From Plantago major (Eukaryota > Streptophyta > Magnoliopsida > Lamiales > Plantaginaceae): a stretch of DNA of 64,000 nt. The notes beneath the pieces were generated by a model that searched no databases, was not told where the DNA came from, and saw only the letters and a list, made by a program, of their open reading frames with translations. Below, piece by piece: positions 49,874-60,960 of this stretch. The stretch is taken from positions 80,938,877-81,002,876 of the forward strand of contig CM048840.1 of assembly GCA_026545765.1 (NCBI GenBank), written 5' to 3'. The position numbers and the translations under genes were made by a program. Positions within the stretch are counted from its first letter, which is position 1, and each line of letters begins with the position of its first letter.

Positions 49874-50153
49874 CCTTGTTTTGTTTTTCTTTCTGTAAGA
49901 TGTTTAAGTAGCAACAGTTTCTTTTATTTTTGTTTCAACTTAGTGTTTGTATTTCTTTCCTTTTACCGGTTTCTAAATGGAATATAGTTTTACTTTTACT
50001 TTTTACTATTTGTCCCTTTGCATTTTTCTTCAGGTTATTCCTACAATTTTCTCTGTTCAAACACTAAATTAAGCTTATTGTGTATGAGTCTCAATGAACA
50101 TGAATGTGCAAATTAGAACTCATAATCTTAACTTGTGTTGAAACTAGATTTAC
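49874..50153. other. Truncated tail-to-tail spacer at the right end of the array
   Basis: Transporter 3' UTR and flank as in other units, ending at actagatttac where the LTR of element R begins. In other units this point lies about 450 bases before the landmark at which the left edge of the array begins. Confidence 0.75.
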
Positions 50154-51873
50154 TGTTAGATATTTTGTTAGAAATATCTGTTTAGATTTTGATCAGCAAC
50201 ATGATGACTTATCTTAGTCTCAGAAAGGTGATTAGTACTCTTGGTTCACTTGAACATTGTAAAAGAGGAAAACCACTAAGTATGATAGTCTAGCTAATCT
50301 TGTATAGGATGTTAGGTCTCAAAATGTAATTTTTATTTTATGAAGAGAAGACCAAGAAGAAGACATCCAAGCAGAAAGCTCAACGACATTGAAGACTTGA
50401 AGAAAACTGCACAAGATTACTGAATCTGTTGTTCAGATATCTTAGCCCGATATCTTAAAGACACGAATAGTTTCAAACAATCTGTGTCACAAGAGATATC
50501 TGAGAAATAAGATACATATCTAAAAACAAGGAAAGTGTCCACAGATATCTATTCTCAGATACCTTGAGCTTTAACCACGTTTCTGAAAGAGAAATATATA
50601 TTGCAAACAAAGTTGTTTCAATAAATACAAGTGGAATCTGAAGAATGAAAATAAGGACGTGCAAAGAATCAGATAACACTAGTTTCTGATACAAAGCATA
50701 GTTCCGTTGACACTACAGGACAAAAAGTATAGTACTATGCATTTAATGCACGGACAGAGATGTCTGAATAAAAGCAACGGCAACTTCTGAGAAGAAGACA
50801 AAACCTGCTACAGTACTATACACATATATCGATAGTTTGAATTTGAGCCTAACGGATACTATTCAAACGGCACTCAAATTGATCTATAAATATCAACACT
50901 TAGACAGCTTGAGAGAACACACTGAACACCTTGAACTGCATACAAACGCTGATCATCTTACTCTCTCAAAGCAACTTACTTATCCTCAAAGCTTTCTGTT
51001 GCGACCAAAGCTTTTGATCTTGAGTAAACACTGAAGTTCTAAGTGTCCTGATCCTAAACAAGCAAAGCTATCTGTGAAGGAGTTGAATTAAAGGATCAAC
51101 TATCTGCAAAGTGTATTAAGTAAAATTGGGTCAGTAAAATTGAACAGATATCATAAGACTTGGGTCAGTAAAATTGAACAAGATACCATACGCTGCAAAG
51201 TGTATTAAGTAACTTGATTCACAGAGCTATCTGATTAACTGAAAAGTTATTAAGAAGCTCATCTGACAACTCAAACCAAAACCAACACCATAACTGGCGT
51301 GGAGTACAGGAAGTACTTAGTTTGAAAAATCAGGGAATAACTCCAAGGTTACCGGAGTATAGGAAGTACTTGATTTGGGAAACTAAGGAATAACTCCAAG
51401 GTTATTGAGTATAGGAAGTACTTAGCTTGGGAAACTAGGGAATAACTCAAAGGTTTCTGAGTATAGGAAGTACTTGGCTGTGAAAGCCGGGGAACAACTC
51501 AGGGGGAACATTTGGTTGGGAACCAATTGTTAAGAATCTTAGAATAGGATTATTGTAAGGAGAACTCAATTATCTGTTCTAGTGAATTCTAGGTCTCTGA
51601 TAGACCGAAGTGGATTAGTTGGAGGATTACGCCACCTCCAGATACCACTATACTTGCTGTGTTATTTACCTTTCTATATTTATACTTCAGCAACACACAC
51701 ACACTTATTAACTGTTTCTGCACTTATCTTTATTAAGTCTTTCGCACTCTGATTCTAAGTATCAGATATCCATTCAGATATCTGAGAAATAGTTGTTATC
51801 GACAAAAGTTTTAAAAGACTATTCACCCCCCCCCCCCCTCTAGTCTTTTACTTTGCCGTTATCTGGACCAACA
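50154..51873 (+). repeat. 5' LTR of element R
   Basis: About 1.72 kb, starting TGTTAGATATTTTG and ending accaaca. Matches 6091-7792 nearly throughout. Contains a TATA box at 50885-50892, a C-run near the end, and repeated AGATATCT palindromes. Followed two bases later by a primer site. Confidence 0.88.
50885..50892 (+). promoter_or_regulatory. LTR TATA box (element R)
   Basis: TATAAATA in the same place as in the other LTR of the family; the likely promoter of the element. Confidence 0.6.
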
Positions 51874-51875
51874 AG

Positions 51876-51886
51876 TGGTATCGAGC
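51876..51886 (+). other. Primer binding site (initiator tRNA-Met)
   Basis: TGGTATCGAGC directly after the LTR resembles the TGGTATCAGAGC site complementary to plant initiator tRNA-Met, the standard primer of Ty1/Copia elements. Confidence 0.8.
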
Positions 51887-52042
51887 GGGAGGTTCACCAC
51901 CTTCAGACTGAACCTAGATCCCAGATAGGTGAAGGAACTTTGTCCACTTTGAGGACTATTTAATTTGTGTGTTAAGTGTGCGGTATGTCTCGAGTGATGC
52001 ACTGTTCTCAAACCAGAGAACTACGAGAAATGGAAAAATAAC

Positions 52043-52990
52043 ATGATGCTCCACCTTGAAGCCATAAGTGACGAGATGATCGAAGTAATAAAGAATGGCC
52101 CAATAGTCATTCAACAACTTAAGCAAGTCATGGAGGTTTCGAGTGGAAGAGACAGAGATCAAAGCGAAGGATCTTCACAAACAGATGCGTCAACTAGTGG
52201 AAGATCTATGGGTCAAGTTATTTACGAACCAAAGCCCAGAGAACTCTGGACATCGGAAGATGCCAAGAGGAATCGTCTGGACGGTCAAGCTCGTAACATC
52301 ATCATCAGATCGACACGAGCACATCTGAAGGTAAAGCTGGGTGCTAAAACGGCGAAAGTTGCCTGGCAACTGATTGAAGAAATCTGTGCCGGAACTGAGA
52401 AAACTAAGGAAAACAAGTTCGAAGTTCTAAAGTTGAAATTTCAAAATTTCAAACAAGGTCCCACTGAAACTCTGGAAGAACTTGATTTCAGGTTTACCAC
52501 TCTCATGAGTGATATGGCGACTTGGGAAAGCAATAGATACTCTCGACCGAGAAGATTAAGACTATTGTCAAGTCTTAACCACAACGGGAGCATACTAAAT
52601 TCTTTTATTTTAACCAAGGTATGCCAATATCACTCGATGGAACTTTCTCTCATCTTGCTCTTGTTGACTATGAGACTCGGAGAGAACAAACAACCGAAAA
52701 GTTGCGAATGTTGCTCTAGTTACTCAAGGAACTTCGAAAAGAAGAAAAGCAAGGAGGAGGCGAGGATGCTCTTTTGCCAAAGCAAATGAGTAAATTTGTC
52801 GAGAGAAATTGAGAGAAGAAAAGCCAAAGAGAAGTGAAAAAGCATCTAGGCTCAAACTATCACCAAGACAAAATATGCAAACTCGCTGAACAAGCCAGCT
52901 CAGAAAGCATCATGTACTGAGGAAGCAGAAATTGGAAACGATATCTGTTTCTATTGTCAGAAACCTGGCCACTTCAAGAAGGATTGTCCT
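52043..52990 (+). pseudogene. gag of element R: capsid-like part and zinc knuckle
   Basis: The open stretch from 52043 encodes a UBN2-type Copia gag domain (motif ETLEELDFRFTTLMSDM near 52470). A CCHC zinc knuckle, CFYCQKPGHFKKDC, is encoded at 52946-52987. Together these are the RNA-packaging part of a Copia polyprotein. Part of a fossil; broken. Confidence 0.8.
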
Positions 52991-53210
52991 GCCCTCAACA
53001 AACTAAGGACAGGCGACAAGAAAGATAGAAGAATCTTCAGAAGAAGCCAGAAAGCTTTGTTAACTGAAGAAAGAAAGAAAATCCAAATTCAACTTGATGC
53101 TCTAGACGTTGAGACAGATTCTGAAGATGACAATTCAGATGACTCAACCTTACCATCACCAGAATTATGTGGAGTTACTCATGATATAATCGACTTCGGC
53201 CTCAAGAAGA

Positions 53211-54360
53211 ATGAAATGTGTGGGTTCTTTGAAATTGTGGACGGATATCTCTAACATAGAAAACTGTCTTATGGCTGATGAGGTAACACATACTTCTTGC
53301 TACACTTATGAAAGTGATGAAGAGGAAATAAAAATTCTAGAAAATCTCAGGAAAGAACTTGACATCTATGAAAGAGAATTTCTAATGATCCGAGCTAGAG
53401 CCGAAAACCTTGAAGAAGAAAAGAATTCTCTTGAAAAGGAAAATACTCAATTAGTTAAAGAATCTGAGAGAAAGGATGCTGAAAATGCATCTCTCAAAGC
53501 TCAGATATCTGAGACTGAAAAGTCACATGAAAGAGCAATGGCTGAGTTACAAAAGAATTATGAAGATCTTCTTTCTGAAAACAAGGAACTCAAGAAGAAA
53601 GAATTATCTTTTCAATCTTATGCCAAAGCTAGTGACACTCTTACTGAAGTACAATCTTACTTAAGAGATCCTTCAGAAAAGAAAGGACTTGAAATTTGAA
53701 TACAGAATGATTGTTCTATCACTCTGAATAAGAGTAAGGAGAAAAGAACATTTGTAAGTACTCAGCAAGACGGTTCCCATGCAATCTATAGTATCGGTGA
53801 AAAGACAAAGATTGTTGACAAAGGAAAGGCAGTTGCGACTAAACCTTTGTGGGAAAAACAAGTCAAAACAAACAAAAGCTGTTAGATGCGTCTCTGAAAT
53901 GAAACACAACACTGAAAAGTGTAAACACCCACAGTGCTATGTCTCTCAAAAAGGTAGAATTGCAGGAGCTGGCAAATTCTCACATGTCACATTTTCTGGA
54001 AAGAAAATAGACCAACCAGAGACTAGCAAAGCTGCTGAGAAAAGATCTCAGATAGCTTCAAGTGCTCGAAACGGTATTGGCTACAAAGGCATCGGAAAAC
54101 AACTTGCTCATGAGTACAAGCAGGAGCAAGAACGATGGCTGAAAGCTAGAATTGCTCAAAGCAATTATCAGAAGTGGAAGTTAAATCAAGCCACTGAAAA
54201 TCTGAATGCCAGGGCTAGAAGAAATTTGGCAAGGAAGGCTAAGTTTGCTGAAAAGCAAACTCAGAAACCTGACAGGTATCTGAAAGCATCATATGGAGCA
54301 CCTAGGAACACACCAAGGAAGAAAATAATTCTTACTAATGATAACATTCATTCAAAAAGA
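53211..54360 (+). pseudogene. gag extension of element R: coiled coil and basic tail
   Basis: 53211-53699 encodes a Glu/Lys/Leu-rich heptad region (for example LEEEKNSLEKENTQLVKESE), a probable coiled coil. The next open stretch (53779-54405) is Lys/Arg/Gln-rich and basic (AEKRSQIASSARNGIGYKG). Such C-terminal gag extensions are typical of Sireviruses. Fossil. Confidence 0.65.
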
Positions 54361-54367
54361 ATTCCTC

Positions 54368-56116
54368 CTTGGAAGAATTTGATTTCAGATTTACCACTCT
54401 CATGAGTGATATGGCAGCACTTGGGGAAAGTAATAGATACTCCCAGTCAGAGAAGATTAAGACTATTGTCAGAAGTCTTAACCACAACTGGGAGCATACT
54501 AAATTCTTTTATTTCAACCAAGGAATGCCAAATATCACTCCAGTGGAACTTTTCTCTCATGTTGCTACTGTTGATTATGAGACAACTCAAAGAGAACGAA
54601 CAACTGAAAAGTTGCAGAACGTTGCTCTAGTCACTCAAGGAACTTCAGAAAAGAAGAAAAGCAAGGAAGAGACTGAGGATGCTCTTGCTGCAAAGCAAAT
54701 GAGCAAATATATCAGTTGAGAAATTGAGAGAAGGAAAGCCAAAGAGAAGCTGAAAAAGCATCTAGGCTCAAACTATCACCAGTACAAAAATATGCAAAGC
54801 TCATTTCGAGAAAGCATCATGTCTTGAGGAAGCGAAATGGAAACGATATATGTTTCTATTGTCGAACCAGCCACTTCAAGAAGGATTGTCACGCCTTCAA
54901 CAAATTAAGGACGGTGACAAGAAAGATAGAAGAATCTTGAAGAAGCGTAAAGCTTTGTTAACTGAAGAAAGAAAGAAAATCCAAACTCAACTGGATGCTC
55001 TAGATGTTGAGACAGACTCTGAAGATGATTCAGATGACTCAACTTTACCATCACCAGAATTTTGTGGAGTTACTCACGATGTAATCGACTTCGGCCTCAA
55101 GAAAAATGAAATGTGTGGAGTTCTTTGAGATTGGTCGGACATCTCTAACATTGAAAACTGTCTTATGGCTGATGAGGTAATACATACTTCTTGTTACACT
55201 TATGAAAGTGATGAAGAAGAAATCAAAGATCTAGAAAATCTCAGAAAGGAACTTGATATCTATGAAAGAGAATTTCTAATGATCCGAGCTAGAGCCGAAA
55301 ATCTCGAAGAAGAAAAGAATTTTCTTGCAAAGGAAAACTCTAAACTGGTTAAGATATCTAAGAAAAAGGATGTTGAAAATGCATTTCTCAAAGCTCAAAT
55401 ATCTGAGACATAAAAGTCACATAAAGAAGCAATGGCTGAGCTACTAAAGAAATATGAAGATCTTCTTTCTGAGAACAAGGAACTCAAAAAGAAAGAATTA
55501 TCTTTTCAATCTTATGCCAAAGCTAGTGACATTCTTACTAAAGAACAATCTTACTTAAGAGATCCTTTAGAAAAGAAAGGACTTGGGCTGAATACACAGA
55601 CAGATTGTATTCTCAAAAAAGGACTTGGGCTGAATACACAGACAGATTGTATCTAAGAAAGGACTTGGGATGAATACAATCTTTTCAATCTATGTCTCTC
55701 AAAAGGGTAGAATTGCAGGAGCTGGCAAATTCTCCCATGTCACTTTTTCTGGAAAGAAAATAGACCAACCAGAGACTAGCAAAGCTGCTGAGAAAAGATC
55801 TCAGACAGCTTCAAGTGCTCGAAACGGTATTGGCTATAAAGGCATCGGGAAACGACTTGCTCATGAATACAAACAGCAGCAAGAACGATGGCTAAAGGCT
55901 AGAATTGCTAAAAGCAATTATCAGAAGTGGAAGTTGAATCAAGCCACTGAAAATCTGAATGCCAGGGCTAGAAGAAATCTAGCAAGGAAAGCTAAGTTTG
56001 CTGAAAAGCAAACTCAGAAACCTGACAGGTATCTGAAAGCACCAAATGGAGCACCTAGGAACACACCAAAGAAGAAAATAATTCTTAATAATGATAATCA
56101 TTCAATTAGAATTCCT
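54368..56116 (+). repeat. Tandem duplication within gag of element R
   Basis: This segment repeats 52474-54367: gag motif, zinc knuckle, coiled coil and basic tail recur in order. The copies are about 1.89 and 1.75 kb. Within the second copy a 40-odd-base unit (ggacttgggctgaatacaca) is itself tandemly repeated at about 55578-55670. Confidence 0.85.
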
Positions 56117-56254
56117 CCTTATGTTCCTGTCAGACAAAAGAATGTTCCAATGAAATTCACTCAAAAATGGATTCCTACTGGAAGATTGTTTAGTCCTGAT
56201 GGTTCCAATTGTAAATTGAGAACCTAATCTCACATTTCTGTTGTGCGAATGCTT

Positions 56255-56620
56255 CCTGGACTAAAGCACAATGGCTATTTGATAGTGGATGCGGAAAGCA
56301 CATAACAGGAGACAAAGCAAATCTGGTCGATTACAAAGCTTGCAACACAGGACCAGATATCAGATTTGCTGGAGGAGAATTAAATCCCTCTCTGGGATTT
56401 GGCAACGTCAAATTGGGTTCATTAACAATCACTGACATATTACATGGTAAGGATTTGAAATATAATCTATTTAGCATGAGCCAGTTTGCAGACAAGGGTT
56501 TTACTATAAAATTCAAAGCAAAATACTGCAAACTTATTGACAATGAATCAAAGAAGACAGTCTTGGTTGCTCGGCGGAAAGGCAGTCTTTATGTTGCCGA
56601 TTGGGCATCTGCCACAACTG
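56255..56620 (+). pseudogene. Aspartic protease region of element R
   Basis: DSGCGKHITGD from 56281 is the catalytic Asp-Ser-Gly motif of Copia proteases, followed by LGSLTITDILHGKDLKYNL and SMSQFADKGF, both standard in this family. It would cleave the polyprotein. Part of a fossil element. Confidence 0.85.
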
Positions 56621-56629
56621 AAGAATGTC

Positions 56630-57259
56630 TCATGGTGAGTCTGGTCACCTGTAAGAAAACCTTGGTTATGGCACAAAGAATGAGTCACTTGAACTTTAAA
56701 ACTACGAGCAGACTTGCCAAGAAAGAGTTAGTGGTTGGCCTTCCCGAACATCTTCGAAAGGATGGTATCATTACACTGTCAGATGGGGAAACAATCTAAG
56801 ATCTCTTTCAAGTCCAAAATCAGACACTCTAGTGTTAGACCACTGCAACTATTACACATGGATCTTTTTGAATCATCTGTAACTAGTTATGCAGGAAAGA
56901 AGTATGGTCTGGTTGTTGTAGATGACTTCTCAAGATTCACTTGGGTTGTCTTTCTGAAACACAAATCGATGCCAGGTGGAGATACCAAACTTTTGAAAAA
57001 GCTTGAAGTCATGAAAATGACAAGGTATACGTAATCGAGCAGACCATGTAATCTGAGTTTGTCAACCAGTACATAAAGGAGTTTTGTACCTGCAAAGGTA
57101 TACAACACCAACTTTCCTCTGTAAGAACACCTCAACAAAATGGTGTTGTAGAAAGGAAAAACAGAACTCTTAAAGAAGCTGCAAGGACGATGCTAGCTGA
57201 CACTGAAATAAGTGATATTTATTGGGTTGAAGCTGTAAACACAGCCTGCTACACTCAGA
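56630..57259 (+). pseudogene. GAG-pre-integrase and integrase core of element R (interrupted)
   Basis: A GAG-pre-integrase motif (RMSHLNFKTTSRLAKK) is followed by integrase core motifs LLHMDLFE, VVVDDFSRFTWV and RTPQQNGVVERKNRTL, covering the three acidic catalytic positions of the Copia integrase. Sequence stops matching Copia after ACYTQN at about 57259, where the Gypsy element begins. Confidence 0.85.
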
Positions 57260-58036
57260 ACAAAGGATAGTAGATCCGACCCTGCCCAGGTTCAAGGGGA
57301 CAGGAGGACCAAAGGATAGTAGATCCGACCCTGCCAATGGTCCGTAACCATGGGTTCCGACCCGAACACCCGTCCGAACTAAGCACAACAACTTCACACG
57401 CAACCAAGTGAACTAGCACTAGAGAGTAAGGAAGATCGAGGCACGACGTCCGAATGAAAGGTACTCGACAGACTGAGAAGAATATCTTATGAGCAACCTG
57501 GTACGGTCCAGGCCAAGCATCCGAACCTGTCCCTTCGGACCTTAACCCATAGCAGACTGCATCAAAGCCTCTAATACTCTCACATTAATGACTAAACTAC
57601 CCCTGAAAGCCCAAAGTAGAATGGGACAAGTGTCATTAATGGGCCATGGGCCCATTGAAGCCTTGGTTGCTCAATCCAGGCCTTACACTTGGCGCGATCT
57701 GGTTGAACCCTCCCAATTTGGGAGAAATCTATATATAGGGCACACACTCCCATGATAAGGGTAAGCAATAATCACTTCCGAACCTTGACTTTTATACAGA
57801 GTAGATCTTCAGTCTCTCTTGAGTAAAGTCTCAAACCGGTTTGACACTTAGCAAACCGGGTCCTAACCCCCCCCCCCCCCTCCAAGTCACTTGTGCAGGT
57901 TCTTACCAAGCTCAGAATCTCAGGCTCTCACACGTTGGCTCTTACGCAGTACGCAGCTTCTTACTTAAGGATATCTTGGCCATTACCAGTGGGATAGAAT
58001 AATCTCTAAGTGGTTGGGTGACTTTTACCCTCAACA
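57260..58036 (+). repeat. 5' LTR of the nested Gypsy element
   Basis: Ends ccctcaaca before the primer site. Contains TATATATAGG at about 57730 and a long C-run near 57868. The left edge is blurred by a direct repeat of ggatagtagatccgaccctg (starting near 57266 and 57314), so the start is approximate. Confidence 0.65.
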
Positions 58037-58039
58037 TTT

Positions 58040-58057
58040 TGGCACCGTCTGTGGGAA
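58040..58057 (+). other. Primer binding site of the Gypsy element
   Basis: TGGCACCGTCTGTGGGAA resembles the TGGCGCCGTCTGTGGGAA primer region usual in plant Gypsy elements. Confidence 0.65.
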
Positions 58058-58087
58058 TCTTTACAAAAAGTTCTGTTCTCTTCATTA

Positions 58088-58636
58088 ATGGCAAGAACAA
58101 GAAGGTCAGTCAGAACCAACGCTACTACGATTGGCACGCCTGCCCCAAGGAAAAGAGGTAGACCTCCCACTCGGAGGGGAAGGGTGGCGAGAACCTCTTC
58201 AAGAAACACAATGGATTGCCCAAGTGATGGCCACTCCGCTAGCCTCTCTTCGGAGGAGGAATGAGCCGTTGATCCCCCAATAAGGACCCAGGTACTCGGG
58301 GTTGAAGGACAAGTTCCTCCGTCAGGAACACATGGTCCTCCTCCGGGGAGAAACTTCACCCTTCCAAATGGGCAGATCATTCGTCCAAGTGAGTTTGGAA
58401 TGAGTGAGAATCAGTTTGGCCTCTTACCCACCACCATTCAAGGGTGCTTTGGATCGAACAACCTTCAGCCTCCTCAACCCACTCCTCCCTTAGCAATTCC
58501 AAGACAAGTTGAACCCGTGCAATCAAGGAATGAACATCGCCCAATCCAACAAAGGTTAGGAGAACTAGCTCAACCGGAGGACCTAAGGAACCTTCTCAGC
58601 AGGAGGGCCGCTGCTTCTCACAAACAACGGGGGTGA
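58088..58636 (+). pseudogene. gag leader of the Gypsy element with AT-hook
   Basis: From the ATG at 58088 a very basic N-terminus includes PRKRGRPPTRRGR, a canonical AT-hook core that binds the minor groove of AT-rich DNA. A Pro/Gln-rich region follows. The same start recurs at 61329 in the duplicated segment. Fossil. Confidence 0.6.
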
Positions 58637-58711
58637 TGTCCGGTAATGCCACGAGCAGATGAAGCTGGAACTAGCCGACGTGGGGCTCTATAGCATGCGC
58701 CAAGAGACCAC

Positions 58712-59314
58712 GTGGCAGAAAGAATCTCGATAGTCCCTGTTGATGATCATCCTCCATATGTAGCCATCAACCCAAGGACTGGCGAGAAGCTAACCGCCGA
58801 GCAGATTTATGTCCAACAAAAGGCCTTGGAAACTCAAATTGCCACTTTGAGTAAGATGGTGAAGGCACATGAGAAGGTGACTCTTAGAGCTCCTAATCCT
58901 CTATGTGATGAGATAAGGAGGGAAAGGAAGCACCCTGACTCCACTATCCCAACTCTCGAATACTATTATGGGGATACTTGTCCTGTGGGGCACCTTACTA
59001 GACACGAAAGTAAGATGGAGACCAACGACCTGAATGACAACATGAAAGCTCTTAACTTCTCCACTACACTCTTTGGGGAGGCAATGGATTGGTGGACCTC
59101 TTTGCCCAATGGCTCCATCAAGTCCTATGCTGATATTGCTTCCCTCTCCCAGAAAAGGTTTGAGAAAGCAAAGAAGAGAAAGAGATCGGTCGAGCAATTG
59201 GCAGTAGCAATCCAGATAGAGCACGAGGACCTTAGGACCTTCCTTGACCGTTTCAATGCCGAAGTGCGCCAAGTAGAGCCTCACAGCATCAAAGAACGGG
59301 TCCGACACCTGTAG
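58712..59314 (+). pseudogene. gag capsid region of the Gypsy element
   Basis: Encodes a Retrotrans_gag-type domain: LFGEAMDWWTSLPNGSI, then FEKAKKRKRSVEQL and RTFLDRFNAEVRQV. This is the capsid of plant Gypsy elements. Part of a fossil. Confidence 0.8.
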
Positions 59315-59689
59315 GCTAACACTTACAATGATGATCTCAGAAGAAAGCTTTCCAACGAGGAAATCACAACTGAAAATTACTTGGAAGATATCTGCGAAGG
59401 AGTCTTGTATGGAGAAGAGTACAGGAGAAATTTCCCAATAAGAGTCGGGGCCATAAAGGGAAAAGAGCAAGTATGATAAGAACCACTTCCCCGTCCAGGA
59501 AAGTTTGAACAAAAGAAGGAACTTAGAGACAGAAGGGGGTTCCGCAGGGAGAGAACACCACCAAGAAGATACGCCGAGTATACTCGCCTCAATAGACCAA
59601 GATCCGACATCTTGGCCTCTATTGTTGAGAAAAACATAGATATACAATGGCCAAAACCTTCAAGGAGCAACAAGAAGAACAAAGCTTCA

Positions 59690-60874
59690 AAGGAATAATG
59701 TGGGTTTCATAAGCACAAAGGTCATTCGACTGAGGATTGTGTCCAGCTGAAAACAGAAATAGAAAGGTTGATAAGGAGTGGTAAAGTGAAAGAACCAGTA
59801 TACGAGGAGGAACCCTCCAGACACCAGAAGAATGAACAAAGAAGGGAGGAGCGTGGTTCGGAACCTCCGACAAGATCCTTACCGCCACCTCCAGCAGAAA
59901 TCCAAACCCACCATACCCAAAGATATCGTGGGTATAACGAAGATATGGAAATGGAAAACCTCCCCTATAGCGGGGTTATCAATGCCATTACAGGAGGTCC
60001 AACTGGAGGAGATAGCCGGAACGCAAGGGAAAGAACCGCGCAACATTTGAGAAACAATGACAGAACCTATGCTCCACTGGTTCCGAAAAGAACGAACGCC
60101 ATCACTTTTGATGACAGTGAGATACCTCCACCAACGTCTGGTGGAGGAGATCTTAAAGATCCTGACGTACCTTTGGTCATTTCTCTAGTCATCGCCACTT
60201 ACAAAGTCAACAAGATACTTGTTGATACAGGGAGTTCCTCAAATGTAATATCTTGGAGAACTGTGGAACAGATGCACCTTGGCAAAGTTCATTATGGGCG
60301 AGTACAAACCTCTTTGGTAGGATTCAGGGGCTCTATAGTGCGTCCCATTGGAAGTATACCATTACAAGTCTCTATGGGCGCCTTCCCTACAAGGGTGACT
60401 GAGACGATCCTCTTTGTGGTGGTCGACAACACATTCGACTATAACTTGATCCTGGGTCGCTCGGGACTTAACCAATTCAGGGCAGTCGCATCTCCCCTAC
60501 ACAACAGCGTAAAGTTCCCAACCCCGAACAGTGTGGGTGAAGAAGTGGGCAATGTTAGAGAAGCCTGGGAATGCTACATCATGTCGACCAGAGGAGCCAC
60601 AGTACCCGTTCTTTCGGTCACTAAGAGACCCAAGAGCCCTCCTCCTGTGGCTCTTACCCCATTAAAGGAAGAAATTGGTGTTGTGTTGCTCAAGGGGAAG
60701 TTCCCCATGACTGCCAGGATAGAGCCTCATGAAGCCCTAAAAGAGGTTCAGTTGATTGAGGGGGATTCGGAAAAGGTAACTCGGATTGGAACAGAGATGA
60801 GCACGGAAGTAGAGATGAAGCTCATCACATGCCTTCGAGACAATCACGATATCTTTTGCCTGGAGCACCGATGA
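59690..60874 (+). pseudogene. gag C-terminus and aspartic protease of the Gypsy element
   Basis: A Cys/His motif (CGFHKHKGHSTEDC, about 59698) marks the end of gag. The protease carries ILVDTGSSSNVISW with the catalytic DTG at 60224-60232, followed by FDYNLILGRSGLN. Order and motifs match Ty3/Gypsy. Part of a fossil. Confidence 0.82.
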
Positions 60875-60960
60875 CCTCAAGGGAATAGACCCAAGGATCG
60901 CAGTTCACCGCCTGAACATGGATCCAACGGTAAAACATATCCGACAAAAGAGGAAGGATT

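Larger units (their letters stand above)
7793..50153. repeat. Seven-unit direct tandem array (about 6.5 kb units)
   Basis: Taking the sequence gaaatatataatgcat as a landmark, units begin at 7793 (A), 11563 (B), 18098 (C), 24583 (D), 31097 (E), 37605 (F) and 44162 (G). Each full unit holds DnaJ exons on minus, a composite spacer, an MFS transporter on plus, and a tail-to-tail spacer. Unit A lacks about 2.65 kb between DnaJ exon 1 and the transporter promoter; unit G is cut by an LTR about 450 bases before the unit end. C, D and E are most alike; A, B, F and G share another set of variants. All units are in the same orientation. Confidence 0.95.
50154..57259 (+). mobile_element. Element R: 5' part of a Sirevirus-like Ty1/Copia element
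   Basis: In order: 5' LTR, initiator-Met primer site, gag with zinc knuckle and coiled coil, an internal gag duplication, aspartic protease, GAG-pre-integrase and integrase core, then interruption by a Gypsy element. The order protease-integrase is that of Ty1/Copia. The coiled-coil gag extension and the family link to element L (post-pol region, multiple polypurine tract) suggest the Sirevirus lineage. The reverse transcriptase would lie beyond the inserted element. A fossil, broken in many places. Confidence 0.85.

Noticed and set aside
57868-57880. Long C-runs (also near 51828 and 61140) as functional sites
   Set aside because: Homopolymers near LTR ends; their lengths are unreliable and no known role is suggested.
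58901-59647. Long antisense frame opposite the Gypsy gag
   Set aside because: Shadow of the capsid coding region; no domain recognised.
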